Shown here piece by piece: positions 1 through 8,519 of a DNA stretch of 64,000 nucleotides (the stretch's first letter is position 1; each line of letters begins with the position of its first letter). The position numbers and the translations under genes were made by a program. The DNA lies in NCBI GenBank assembly GCA_963739345.1, contig CAVUAA010000002.1:62001-126000 (forward strand). Direction: 5' to 3'. This DNA is from CAVUAA01 sp963739345. Its GTDB lineage: Bacteria; Chlamydiota; Chlamydiia; Chlamydiales; JAFEGQ01. The notes beneath the pieces are model-generated. The model did not search any database. It was not told the DNA's origin and saw nothing but the letters and a program-made list of their open reading frames with translations.

Positions 1-2714
1 ACGGGGGGGAGGTCTTTGAGGACGTCGGACTTCATCCGGCGGAGAATGAAGGGGGTTACTTTTTTGGAGAGATTTTCGAGCGCTTTGGTTTGCGCCTCGC
101 CGGAGGGTCGGATGTATTTTTCGACGAAGCGGTCGTAGGTGCTGAGAAGGCCGGGCATGAGGAAGTCGAGGAGGCTCCATAGCTCGTCGAGGGAGTTTTC
201 AACGGGGGTGCCGGTGAGGACAAGACGGTGGTTGGCTTTGAGCAGCTTGACCGACTTGGCGTTGCGGGTGCCCCGGTTTTTGATGTGTTGCGCTTCGTCG
301 AGGATGGCGTAGCCGAAGGTGCGCTCTTCGTAGGTTTCGATATCTTTTTGGAGGAGGCTGTAGGAGGAGATGAGGATGTCGACGTCGGCGGAGGCGTCGA
401 TCAGTTTTTTCCGCTGGGTGGGGGTGCCGTCGATCACCTGCACGTTGAGATCGGGGTTGAACTTAGCGAGCTCTTCCTTCCAGTTATAGAGGAGAGAGGT
501 GGGGCAGACGACAATCGACTGCTGGTCCGGGGAGGCGGCGTGAAACTGGGTGAGGGCGATAATCGCCTGAAGGGTTTTCCCCAGACCCATGTCATCGGCG
601 AGGATGCCGGAGAGACGCATGAGGCGGAGCCGCTCGAGCCAGTGAACCCCCTCTTTTTGGTAGGGACGGAGGGTCGCTTTGATCTTTTTGGGAATTGGGG
701 AAGGCTTGACGGGGCGGAGACCGAGCATCTGTCCTTGGATCTCGAGGAGGGCGTCTGAGATGGTCATCTTGACGGGGAGGCCGTCGAAATGGGCTGGGGT
801 GAGGTTGGCGAGGCTCCAGAGGGGGCGCTCTTCCGTGTGGTTGTCCAGATTTTTGAGGCCAATCTCATCGAACAGCTGAACGACAGGGGTCAGTTTCTCA
901 ACATCGAGGACGAGGATCTTGCTCCCTTTCTTGGTCTTGTCGATCTCGAGGAAGGTCCGTTTGGAGGTGATGGTCTCCCACAGCCTATCGAGTGAAATCC
1001 CCTTGAGACGTCCTTTGACTTTCAGCTCTAGATTATATTGATCGATCCTCTCCCCTTCAACGAAGTGGAGGGTGAACTGGGTGTCGTCGTAGAGGAACTT
1101 GTCCTGGAGAGTGGAGGGGACCGCGAAGGCGATCTGCTCCTGATAACGGGGAACCACCTCGGTCATGAACTCGACAACTTTTTTCTCGCTCTTGGCGATG
1201 AAGGAGCCGGTCTCGCGCTGAAAAATGAAACCAGTGAAGAGCTCATTGATGATCTGCCGCTCTTCGACCAGGTTGCGGGCGAGAATCCCCTCTTCGCCGA
1301 CAAAGGCAGTCGCCTCCTCAAAGGTGAGCTGGCTCGGTGCGGCGGGCACCTCCAGGTCGTCATAGCAGAAGGAGAGGTGGGCTTCGAGCTCCCCGTTGAG
1401 GTACTCAATCTCACACTTGCCCCGCAAATCCCCTGCAAAGGGAAGAGTGGAGTACTGCTCAAGGACGTTCTGCCCACGCACCTCCGCCATCCGCTGGATT
1501 TCGGGGAGGGCGTTTTCGACAAAGGCGCCAAAGAGGGGCTCGGGGATGGTCATCGCCTCGATCTTGGCTAGATTACGGAGGTGGACGCGGCGAATTCGAT
1601 CTTGGAAACGGTAGTAAAGGTTGTCACAGAGGACGCCCGGCTTGCAACAGTCGAAGACGCGGACCCCTTTGTAGTCCACCTCTTCCCCCTCAAGGACGAT
1701 GGTGGGCTTGAGGAACGCCTTGGGCGCTGGAAGGCCCAAATGCTCCACAACAAACCGGAGGGAGGCGCTCTCCGTTGAAAAAGAGACCGGCTTGTCCAGT
1801 CCTCCGAGGTAGAGGCAAGGGAGGGCGAGCCTCTCGCCATCCTCTTTCGCCGCATAGCCTGACGCACCCATGTTCTCGGTCGCCTTGGCGTGGGCGTCGG
1901 CCATCAGCATGCCGAAGACACTTGGGTCGATGAGACAGATGCGCAGCTGTTCCTCTTCTCCCTCGGGAAAGCGGGCTCCCCAGATCACACGCTTCAATAG
2001 CGCCCAACCAATCTTGCAAAACGAACCACAGTTGAAGTGATAGCGGCGGCCGCTGAGCGTGATCGGCTCTGAGTTGTCCACCGCCTCAAGGAAGGAGCGA
2101 GCATTGGGGATGTGGAGCGGCTTGCTCCTATATGGCAGACGAAGCGCGAACTGAAGCTGCACGTCCGCCCCCTGGTCGGTGATGAGGATGCCGAGCTCTG
2201 CCCGATCGGTTTTCGCCTCTTCGGCCGGAAGGAAAAAGGGAGAGGTGGCCAAAACGCCAGCCCCACAGCTATACTCTTTGAGCAATTCCTGCTGCGATTC
2301 CTGACTCTTGCGGCTCTCCTCTTTCTTCTGAGCTTCTTCGAGGGCCTGCTGGATTTTCTCCTTCTCCTCGTCGTCAATGTCCTCCTCTTCGAGGTCGGCA
2401 TCTTTAGAAAAGTCGACTAGAAGTTCGTCAAGCCGGCGCTCCAAAAAGAAAAGAACAGCCGCCAGATGCTGACAGTCAAGGTGGTGGGAGCAGTCGCAGT
2501 TGGAATCGGTCATCTCTGACTCGTGCCGATCAATCTCGATCTCGCACTCGTGAATGTTTTCAAAGCTTCCTTGCACCTGTGCGGCCACTCGAACACACGC
2601 CGTCTCTACAGCCAAAATTTTTGCTTCTAGCACTGCTTCACCTTCATGAAGCTCGCGGCCACCGCGTAAGATTGCTGAGGGGAGATCCTGTTTGAGACGT
2701 CGAAAGTTGAGCAT
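1..2714 (-). CDS. SNF2-family helicase with SWIM zinc finger (3' end outside window)
   Basis: Minus-strand gene whose C-terminus lies beyond base 1; about 904 residues are visible. Near residues 72-90 there is a SWIM-type zinc finger (CDC followed by CQH). The SNF2 ATPase core follows: DDMGLGKT (Walker A) near residue 700 and DEAQHIKN (DEXH box) near residue 804, then motifs up to FILRRMKSDVL at the window edge. The helicase C-lobe is missing from view. The start ATG at 2714 is preceded by AGGTGA about 6 bases upstream. Proteins of this type translocate on duplex DNA and remodel protein-DNA complexes; the bacterial role is poorly defined. C. trachomatis CT708 is an SNF2 protein next to tig, which matches this position. 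A second paralogue lies at 29286-32846. Confidence 0.93.
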   Translation of the reverse strand, partial: MLNFRRLKQDLPSAILRGGRELHEGEAVLEAKILAVETACVRVAAQVQGSFENIHECEIEIDRHESEMTDSNCDCSHHLDCQHLAAVLFFLERRLDELLVDFSKDADLEEEDIDDEEKEKIQQALEEAQKKEESRKSQESQQELLKEYSCGAGVLATSPFFLPAEEAKTDRAELGILITDQGADVQLQFALRLPYRSKPLHIPNARSFLEAVDNSEPITLSGRRYHFNCGSFCKIGWALLKRVIWGARFPEGEEEQLRICLIDPSVFGMLMADAHAKATENMGASGYAAKEDGERLALPCLYLGGLDKPVSFSTESASLRFVVEHLGLPAPKAFLKPTIVLEGEEVDYKGVRVFDCCKPGVLCDNLYYRFQDRIRRVHLRNLAKIEAMTIPEPLFGAFVENALPEIQRMAEVRGQNVLEQYSTLPFAGDLRGKCEIEYLNGELEAHLSFCYDDLEVPAAPSQLTFEEATAFVGEEGILARNLVEERQIINELFTGFIFQRETGSFIAKSEKKVVEFMTEVVPRYQEQIAFAVPSTLQDKFLYDDTQFTLHFVEGERIDQYNLELKVKGRLKGISLDRLWETITSKRTFLEIDKTKKGSKILVLDVEKLTPVVQLFDEIGLKNLDNHTEERPLWSLANLTPAHFDGLPVKMTISDALLEIQGQMLGLRPVKPSPIPKKIKATLRPYQKEGVHWLERLRLMRLSGILADDMGLGKTLQAIIALTQFHAASPDQQSIVVCPTSLLYNWKEELAKFNPDLNVQVIDGTPTQRKKLIDASADVDILISSYSLLQKDIETYEERTFGYAILDEAQHIKNRGTRNAKSVKLLKANHRLVLTGTPVENSLDELWSLLDFLMPGLLSTYDRFVEKYIRPSGEAQTKALENLSKKVTPFILRRMKSDVLKDLPP

Positions 2715-2819
2715 TCATCACCTAGTGATTGGAAACGACACGTCTTTTAGCGAAAACCCGCTCGCGCCGCAACTGAAATTGTAAAAAAATGAAGTGCGCT
2801 CCTTCCTTACGCCCTTAAG

Positions 2820-2972
2820 TTCCGCACGTTACGACATTCCAATATTTATTTACCAAAAACCATATGCGGAAAAATGGATGCTCACCTATGTTGAAGCCCA
2901 GATACGGTTTTTCCGTTTGCCGGTCCTGGGCCAAAGTTTCCTCCATTCTTTGTCCCAGGACCATTTTTTTTT
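2820..2972 (+). ncRNA. Candidate small structured RNA ending in an intrinsic terminator
   Basis: The 314 bases between the divergent SNF2 gene and tRNA-Gly contain no convincing ORF but do contain ordered inverted repeats. TTCCGCA (2820) pairs with TGCGGAA (2865), ACGG-TTTTT-CCGT forms a small hairpin near 2904, and a strong hairpin at 2922-2962 runs into eight or nine T. No plus-strand gene lies upstream for that terminator to serve, so a short plus-strand RNA is the simplest reading. The promoter is not clear, I recognise no known RNA family, and the 5' end is a guess. Confidence 0.35.
2922..2972 (+). terminator. Rho-independent terminator
   Basis: GGTCCTGGGCCAAAG and CTTTGTCCCAGGACC pair at 14 of 15 positions around an 11-base loop and are followed by A then a T-run on the plus strand. 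The minus strand has no T-run after the hairpin, so it works only for plus-strand transcription. It lies about 57 bases before tRNA-Gly. Confidence 0.7.
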
Positions 2973-3028
2973 GGCGCCCGCCAAACGCTTGCGAATTAAT
3001 TCAGCGAGTTGTAACCTCCTTCACCTCT

Positions 3029-3100
3029 GCGGGTGTAGCTCAGTGGTAGAGCATCACGTTGCCAACGTGAGGGTCGTGAGTTCGAATCTCATCACCCGCT
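3029..3100 (+). tRNA. tRNA-Gly (GCC)
   Basis: A 72-base cloverleaf with acceptor stem GCGGGTG/CACCCGC, D-arm GCTCAGTGGTAGAGC, anticodon stem TCACG/CGTGA with loop TTGCCAA (anticodon GCC), and T-arm with GTTCGAATC. No CCA is encoded; the discriminator base is T. It ends 11-20 bases before the trigger factor start, so the two are probably co-transcribed. Confidence 0.97.
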
Positions 3101-3111
3101 AATTAATCCAG

Positions 3112-4428
3112 GTGTCTGTCGTGAAATTTGATAATGAAAAAGTTGAAGTTGAGGTCGAAAACAAGGGCGGCTGCCGGGTAGAAATGGCGGTGGTTGTTAA
3201 GGCCAAAGCGTGTGAGGAACTTCGAGCAGAGGCGCAAAAGGCAATTAGACATCATGTCTCTGTGCCCGGTTTTCGGAAGGGCAAAGCCCCTGTGAAGATG
3301 ATCGAAAAGAATTATGGAAAGGCAATTGAGGAAGAGTTTGTCGACCGCGTGGTGCGGGCAGGAGTTAACGAAACGCTCAATCTGACCAAAATCTACCCAT
3401 GGAGTGGCGAGGGTGTGCCCAAGCCTGAGGTGGAAGAGGTGTCGGTTGACGGGTCCCGGCTAAAGCTAACCTTCGAACGGGAGCCGGACATTCCTGAGCT
3501 GAAAGGAGAGGAACTCTCCTTGATGCGGGAGGAGAAGCAGCCGGTGACCGACGAGATGGTACAACAGGAGATCCACGAGCTCCGCCACCAACGGGCCACC
3601 TATGAAGATTCCGATGAAAAGGCCAAAGAGATGAGCTGGTGCCGGATCGACCTGGAGAATCTGAAGGAAGAGCCGGCGGTGAAGATTTTGACCGATCACC
3701 GAGTGCAGCTAGATGGCGACAAAGTGGCCAACTGGCTGATCAAGCTGGCTAAGGGAAAGGTAGCTGGAGAATCGGCCGAAGGGATGACCGAGCCATCCAA
3801 AGACATGTCGAAGACGGAAAAGGACGAGTTCGAGCCGGCGAAGGTGCGGGTCACCGTAGTCGCCGTCGAGAAAGAGGTGCTCCCCGACGATGAGAAGCTT
3901 TGCGAGGCGCTAAAGATCGAGTCCATCGATGAACTGCGCAAAAAAGTGGCTGCGAAGCAGGGCGAAGAAGAAGATCGACGGGTGGACGCTGCCCTGAAGA
4001 AGTCTCTGTGGGACCAGCTCCTTAGCAAGTATCCGTTCGAGCTACCTAAGTCGCTCGTCGAGACCGAACTACAGACGACGATCAGGCGGCTGGTTGAAGA
4101 GCTTCGCCAGCAAGGAAAGGGAGACAAGGAGATCCAGGAGCAGGAGAAAGCCATCGAAGAGCGGGCGGCTGCCGAAGTAGCCCACCGACTCCACACCCTC
4201 TTTGTCGCCCGGAAGGTGACCGCCGACGCAGGTAACCAACCCTCTGATGAGGAGATCAACCAGCGGACGCACGAGCTGATGCTGTGGGAGTCGCTCTCAC
4301 AAGGGCGGATGCTCGATCCCAAAACTCAAGACCCCAGAGTGCTCAACGCCTACCGGCAACGGTCGTTCCTCATGCTGATGCAAGAGAAAGCCGAAGAACA
4401 TCTTCTAGCGACTGCGAATATCGCTTGA
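3112..4428 (+). CDS. tig: Trigger factor (ribosome-associated chaperone)
   Basis: 438 residues, the usual length for chlamydial trigger factor. The N-terminal ribosome-binding domain carries the signature GFRKGKAP near residue 52; a charged, helical C-terminal arm region follows. It binds near the ribosomal exit tunnel and shields nascent chains. Two GTG starts are possible, at 3112 and 3121. An AGG at 3110-3112 has good spacing for 3121, so the shorter form may be real. clpP and clpX follow directly, the conserved tig-clpP-clpX order. The gap to the upstream tRNA is too short for a typical separate promoter. Confidence 0.95.
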   Translation: MSVVKFDNEKVEVEVENKGGCRVEMAVVVKAKACEELRAEAQKAIRHHVSVPGFRKGKAPVKMIEKNYGKAIEEEFVDRVVRAGVNETLNLTKIYPWSGEGVPKPEVEEVSVDGSRLKLTFEREPDIPELKGEELSLMREEKQPVTDEMVQQEIHELRHQRATYEDSDEKAKEMSWCRIDLENLKEEPAVKILTDHRVQLDGDKVANWLIKLAKGKVAGESAEGMTEPSKDMSKTEKDEFEPAKVRVTVVAVEKEVLPDDEKLCEALKIESIDELRKKVAAKQGEEEDRRVDAALKKSLWDQLLSKYPFELPKSLVETELQTTIRRLVEELRQQGKGDKEIQEQEKAIEERAAAEVAHRLHTLFVARKVTADAGNQPSDEEINQRTHELMLWESLSQGRMLDPKTQDPRVLNAYRQRSFLMLMQEKAEEHLLATANIA

Positions 4429-4482
4429 CCACCGACTAATGCGCCACCTATAAGAGCTCATACGACAAGGAAGGGGTCAAGC

Positions 4483-5112
4483 ATGAAAGAACAGTACAAT
4501 TCACTCACACCATACGTCATCGAAGATACCGGCCGCGGCGAGCGGTCGATGGACATCTACTCGCGGCTGCTCCAAGACCGCATTGTCTTCTTAGGGACCG
4601 CAATCGACGACCAAGTGGCCAACGTCCTCGTGGCGCAGCTCCTCTTCCTGAGAATGAACGAGCCCAAAAAGCCCATTCACGTCTACATCAACAGCCCAGG
4701 CGGATCGGTACAGGCGGGCCTTGCCATCTACGACACACTGCAGTGGCTCCCCTGTGAAGTGAACACCTACTGCATCGGCCAAGCCGCCTCCATGGGCGCT
4801 CTCCTTCTCGCAGCGGGTACTCCTGGCAAGAGGTACTCTCTTCCCAATGGACGCGTCCTCATCCACCAGCCTCTTGGCGGCGTGACCGGAACCGCTTCCG
4901 ACATTAAGGTGCAGGTAAACGAGATCTCGCGGGTCAAACAGATGTTGGCCAGCATCATCTCCAAGCACAGCAATCACGATATTGAAAAAGTGCTTCGCGA
5001 CTCCGATCGAGACTACTTTCTTACCCCAGAGGAGGCCAAAGAGTATGGCCTGATCGACCACGTCATCACCGCGCCTAGCGATGCCGTGGGTGGCGAGAGG
5101 AGCAAAGCTTGA
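4483..5112 (+). CDS. clpP: ATP-dependent Clp protease proteolytic subunit
   Basis: 209 residues with the ClpP catalytic triad: Ser in GQAASMGALLLAAG near residue 103, His in LIHQPLGG near 127, and Asp in DRDYFLTPEEA near 176. The family forms a double heptameric ring that degrades substrates fed by ClpX or ClpC. The ATG at 4483 has AAGGAAGGGG upstream. The stop overlaps the clpX start by four bases (TTGA), so the two are translationally coupled. Chlamydiae carry two clpP genes; this position matches C. trachomatis CT706 (ClpP2). Confidence 0.96.
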   Translation: MKEQYNSLTPYVIEDTGRGERSMDIYSRLLQDRIVFLGTAIDDQVANVLVAQLLFLRMNEPKKPIHVYINSPGGSVQAGLAIYDTLQWLPCEVNTYCIGQAASMGALLLAAGTPGKRYSLPNGRVLIHQPLGGVTGTASDIKVQVNEISRVKQMLASIISKHSNHDIEKVLRDSDRDYFLTPEEAKEYGLIDHVITAPSDAVGGERSKA

Positions 5113-6377
5113 GTCGGAAATCGATCAAAGAGAATGCCGCCTGCTCCTTTTGCGGAAGGACTGAAGATGTAGTTGAAAAGCTCATCTCAGGTCCCAACGT
5201 CTTCATTTGCGACAAATGTGTTCGCCTCTGCATGGGCATTGTGGAAAAAAAGCCAGCGTCGACGCCAGCTGAATTCAAGATCCTCAAGCCCAAAGAGATC
5301 AAAGAGCGACTCGATGAGTATATCATCGGTCAAGAGACCGCCAAGAAGACCGTCTCTGTCGCCGTCTACAACCACTACAAGCGGGTGCAGGTTCAGGCGA
5401 AGAGCGACGGAGAGATTGAGTACAGCAAGTCAAACGTGATGCTCTTCGGGCCCACCGGCTCAGGCAAAACCCTCATTGCCAAGACCCTCGCCCGCGTCCT
5501 TGACGTCCCCTTCACCATTGCCGATGCCACCACCCTCACAGAAGCTGGCTACGTCGGCGAGGACGTGGAGAACATCATCCTTCGCCTCCTTCAAGCGGCC
5601 GACTACGACGTCGCCAAAGCAGAGCAAGGGATCATCTATATCGACGAGATCGACAAGATTGGGCGAACCACCTCCAACGTCTCCATCACCCGCGACGTCT
5701 CCGGCGAAGGGGTGCAGCAGGCGCTCCTCAAGATCGTCGAGGGAACTATCGCTAACGTCCCTCCAAAAGGGGGAAGGAAGCATCCTAATCAGGAGTACAT
5801 CAAGGTCAATACCGAGAATATCCTCTTTATCGTAGGGGGAGCGTTCGTCGGCCTTGAAAAGACCATCGCCAAGCGGCTGGGCAAAGGAGTCATTGGCTTT
5901 GACACCCCCGACACAAAGCATGGCGCAAAGCATGGCACCAAGCAGGGCGACCTCCACGATCGAGCCTTCCTCTTCTCCCAAATCGAACCAGAAGACCTTG
6001 TCCAGTTTGGGATGATCCCTGAGTTCATTGGCCGCTTCAACAGCATCGCCAACTGCAACGAGCTCAAAGTTGAAGATCTCATCCATATCCTCACTGAGCC
6101 CAAGAACTCGATGACCAAGCAGTTCACCCACATGTTTGCAGAAGAGGGAGTGAAGCTCCATTTCACTGAGGATGCTCTCGTTGCCATCGCCGATAAGGCT
6201 GTTACAGCTGGCACTGGTGCCCGCGCTCTGCGGATGATCCTTGAAAACACCATGCGCGAGCTCATGTTCGAGGCCCCCTCTGATCCTGAGATCGGCGAGG
6301 TCATCATTGATGGCGCTGCCATCAAAGGGACCAAGCCGCCCACCATCAAGCGTAACCCCGACAAAAAAATCGCCTAA
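5109..6377 (+). CDS. clpX: ATP-dependent Clp protease unfoldase ClpX
   Basis: 422 residues. The N-terminal C4 zinc-binding domain is seen as CSFCGR then CDKCVRLC (residues about 14-42). The AAA+ core has GPTGSGKT near 114-121 and IIYIDEIDKIG near 175-185, and the C-terminal domain ends near residue 415. ClpX recognises and unfolds substrates and threads them into ClpP. The start is a TTG overlapping the clpP stop, supported by AGGAG at 5098-5102 six bases upstream; no closer ATG fits. A perfect palindrome follows 32 bases after the stop. Confidence 0.96.
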   Translation: MSRKSIKENAACSFCGRTEDVVEKLISGPNVFICDKCVRLCMGIVEKKPASTPAEFKILKPKEIKERLDEYIIGQETAKKTVSVAVYNHYKRVQVQAKSDGEIEYSKSNVMLFGPTGSGKTLIAKTLARVLDVPFTIADATTLTEAGYVGEDVENIILRLLQAADYDVAKAEQGIIYIDEIDKIGRTTSNVSITRDVSGEGVQQALLKIVEGTIANVPPKGGRKHPNQEYIKVNTENILFIVGGAFVGLEKTIAKRLGKGVIGFDTPDTKHGAKHGTKQGDLHDRAFLFSQIEPEDLVQFGMIPEFIGRFNSIANCNELKVEDLIHILTEPKNSMTKQFTHMFAEEGVKLHFTEDALVAIADKAVTAGTGARALRMILENTMRELMFEAPSDPEIGEVIIDGAAIKGTKPPTIKRNPDKKIA

Positions 6378-6409
6378 ACCCAGCCACCCTCATACATATC
6401 CAATTCTTT

Positions 6410-6448
6410 AAACGTCCAGTTTGGTGCCAGGCACCAAACTGGACGTTT
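6410..6448. repeat. Perfect palindrome with GGTGCC-A-GGCACC core
   Basis: Two 19-base arms are perfectly inverted around a single A. The core matches the core of the palindrome at 32913. It sits 32 bases after the clpX stop and lacks a T-run, so it may be a REP-like unit or a factor-independent RNA 3' end. Confidence 0.85.
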
Positions 6449-6525
6449 CGTCTATACCAAATATTAACGGATGAGAATTTGTTTAATAAATAGGCGTCGT
6501 TGTAAAATATAGGTATAAGGAATGG

Positions 6526-7305
6526 GTGTTTTCTATGAATATTGATCCATCTGGGGACGTCCCAGCGGCAGGACAGGGAGCAGAGCAACAGCCGCAAGTC
6601 TCTGCAGCACAACAAGCTCAACAATCAGCAGAAGGGCGAGTGACCGAGAGGGTCTTTGCCATGCTCATGTCCATCATGGGCTCGTTCTCCAACGGGATCA
6701 TGAACCACTACCTCCCCATCCTAGAGAAAGAGAGAACATGGGAAGGGGCAGCGACCGGAATCTACAACATCTTCAACAGCAACCCCGGCTCGCCGCCTGA
6801 CTACAAGAAGAGCACCATTGGTGACCAACAATGGAATCAATTCGCCAAAGGGTTCCAGTTCCTTAAATGGGCCTATGATCATCCCAAAAGCAAAGAATGG
6901 ACCGCAATGCCCCCCAATATGCAAAGCTGGGCTACCGCCGTCATGACCAGCCCGATCGCCTCAGGCCCCCTTAACAAGCTCTACTCCATGGCGGTAGAAT
7001 TGCAACGACTAGAAAATAAAGGAGCTCCAACCACAGCGCTCCGACACCAAATGCTGAAAGCTGTGATCAAGTTTCAAGCGCATGGCGTCGTCAACAAAAA
7101 AGACCCTAAAATATCTGCCGAATTTGATTCTCTAAAACAGCTAACCCAGACAACCGTCTCCGCCATGAGCGCCATGTCCACCCTCACCTACTCCCAGGCA
7201 AACGGTGTGATCCTCAAGATCAGTTCGCTCACTAAGTACGCCTCCTCCCTAATCGCCCACGAACAGACAGTGAAGTCAGGGATCACCCGCAATATTCTAT
7301 CTTAA
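6526..7305 (+). CDS. Unknown protein at the head of the T3SS translocator region
   Basis: 259 residues that I do not recognise. Residues 10-35 are Gln/Ala-rich and low-complexity, like many T3SS substrates and their N-termini. The rest appears largely alpha-helical with no clear membrane segment or signal peptide. Start choice: GTG at 6526 has AAGGA four bases upstream, while ATG at 6535 lies farther from it. A plausible promoter (TTGTTT, 18 bases, TAAAAT) lies at 6479-6508. It is followed by a separate promoter and a needle-like small gene, so a secreted or accessory role in the T3SS is possible; that is inference from position only. Confidence 0.75.
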   Translation: MFSMNIDPSGDVPAAGQGAEQQPQVSAAQQAQQSAEGRVTERVFAMLMSIMGSFSNGIMNHYLPILEKERTWEGAATGIYNIFNSNPGSPPDYKKSTIGDQQWNQFAKGFQFLKWAYDHPKSKEWTAMPPNMQSWATAVMTSPIASGPLNKLYSMAVELQRLENKGAPTTALRHQMLKAVIKFQAHGVVNKKDPKISAEFDSLKQLTQTTVSAMSAMSTLTYSQANGVILKISSLTKYASSLIAHEQTVKSGITRNILS

Positions 7306-7310
7306 CTATC

Positions 7311-7373
7311 ACTTAATAGAGCGTTGAGCGCCAGGGTGTTAGAGTTGACAGTTAATTTATGCATCTGTACACT
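7311..7373 (+). promoter_or_regulatory. Promoter with 18-bp upstream element (small gene / chaperone pair)
   Basis: TTGACA at 7345-7350, a 17-base spacer and TACACT at 7368-7373 make a good sigma-70-type promoter. The 18-mer ACTTAATAGAGCGTTGAG at 7311-7328 recurs exactly at 8725-8742, in both cases 16 bases before the -35 box. This points to a shared activator or operator site. Confidence 0.65.
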
Positions 7374-7408
7374 TAGTTTAGATAGATAAGCAGAAAAGGA
7401 TGTTAACT

Positions 7409-7846
7409 ATGCCTAATATACCTCCAGAAAAGCCCGTGCTTCCCGTCTCCCCGACAACGATTCCCCTTCCGACAGCACCAGGCCTTAAAACCAAGATCAA
7501 GTTCAGCGCCCTCCTCTATGAAATGTTTGGAGCAATCTCTGGACTCTACGCATTTCTAACGCAGGACACGCTAAAAGGACTAAACAGCACCCTCAGCTTC
7601 TATTCGGATCAGGAAAACCAGATTGCCAGTAGCCTGTCCAAGCTTCAGAATCTGAAGTGCCCCAGCAAGCACATGGCGCAGATCACCCTGTTGAAAAACG
7701 AGCAGAACCAGATACAGGTCAATATCGGTCTGGTGCAGTCGACAATCACGGGTGTCTCCTCTGGTGTGGCGACGATGGCCTCCCAGCTAATGGGGATCAA
7801 CCAGTCGGTCTATACGGCGATGAACGGAATCGTTGGGAACATGTAA
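7409..7846 (+). CDS. Small needle-like/CT577-like protein of the translocator locus
   Basis: About 145 residues from ATG 7409, which has AAAGGA eight bases upstream; the ATG at 7400 overlaps that site and is less likely. The N-terminus is Pro/Thr-rich and the C-terminal half is a helical hairpin-like stretch ending in IVGNM. That pattern is loosely like the end of the SctF needle protein at 14082 (IGNILR). In C. trachomatis a small protein (CT577) sits between the LcrH chaperone and CopB, so this could be its positional counterpart or a secreted needle/tip-associated protein. Its stop overlaps the start of the chaperone gene by one base. Confidence 0.75.
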   Translation: MPNIPPEKPVLPVSPTTIPLPTAPGLKTKIKFSALLYEMFGAISGLYAFLTQDTLKGLNSTLSFYSDQENQIASSLSKLQNLKCPSKHMAQITLLKNEQNQIQVNIGLVQSTITGVSSGVATMASQLMGINQSVYTAMNGIVGNM

Positions 7847-8397
7847 TGACAACAAACGAAAACATCATCATTGGCTACGACGTTTCCGACCCGGACCAGA
7901 AAGAAAAACTCGTCCACCACCTTCGCAATGAATACCTGGCTGGCAAGTCGATGAAAGAGAGCCTTCAAGTAGCCGACTACCAGCTAGAGCAAGTTTATGC
8001 GCTCGGCTACCGCAAGTATCAAGCGGGCGAGTACAAGGAGGCATCAGAGACCTTTCAGTACCTGCTCTTCTTTGACGACAGGAACTACAAGTTCTTGCTC
8101 GGCTTCGCCGCCTCGCTCCACAAACTGGGCGAGCACTATGTGGCGATGGGGGCCTATCAGATGGCCGCCCTTCAGGCACCCACCGACCCTGTTCCCCTCT
8201 TCCACCTAGCCGATTGCTATATCCACACAGGCAGCCCTGAAAAGGCAGTAGCCGCCCTAGAGATGGTGATCCGGATGGGGACGCTCGATAAGCGATATTC
8301 CGAGCTCAAGGAGCGGGCCACCCTCATTAAGAGCGCTCTAGAGCAGAAGGGTAGAAGCAAGTCTAAGCGTCGCCCCCGCAAGAAGCGCTCATCTTAA
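7846..8397 (+). CDS. T3SS translocator chaperone, LcrH/SycD type (TPR)
   Basis: 183 residues from ATG 7846, which overlaps the preceding TAA (TAATG). TPR-like helices span about residues 35-150 (for example ALGYRKYQAGEYKEA and FHLADCYIHTGSPEKAVAAL), the fold of class II chaperones that keep the hydrophobic translocators soluble and present them to the sorting platform. The C-terminus is very basic (KSKRRPRKKR). The chlamydial counterparts are Scc2/Scc3 (LcrH_1/LcrH_2), encoded beside CopB and CopD as here. The likely clients are the products at 8848 and 10269. Confidence 0.88.
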   Translation: MTTNENIIIGYDVSDPDQKEKLVHHLRNEYLAGKSMKESLQVADYQLEQVYALGYRKYQAGEYKEASETFQYLLFFDDRNYKFLLGFAASLHKLGEHYVAMGAYQMAALQAPTDPVPLFHLADCYIHTGSPEKAVAALEMVIRMGTLDKRYSELKERATLIKSALEQKGRSKSKRRPRKKRSS

Positions 8398-8402
8398 TCC
8401 TA

Positions 8403-8466
8403 TCCTAACAACCCGCTGAAGCTCAACAATTTACGCTTGCAGATTAAATACGATCTGTTGCATAAT
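8403..8466 (+). promoter_or_regulatory. Putative promoter of the DIA-repeat micro-ORF
   Basis: TTGCAG at 8437-8442, 18 bases, then CATAAT at 8461-8466. This is almost the same layout as the copB-like promoter (TTGCAG, 18 bases, TATAAT). At the same distance upstream, 8403-8420 matches the 18-bp shared element at about 10 positions. Confidence 0.45.
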
Positions 8467-8519
8467 ATATATTAGAGGTCAGAAGGGCCTTTTATAATAA
8501 TGAAACTAAGGAAGTAACC

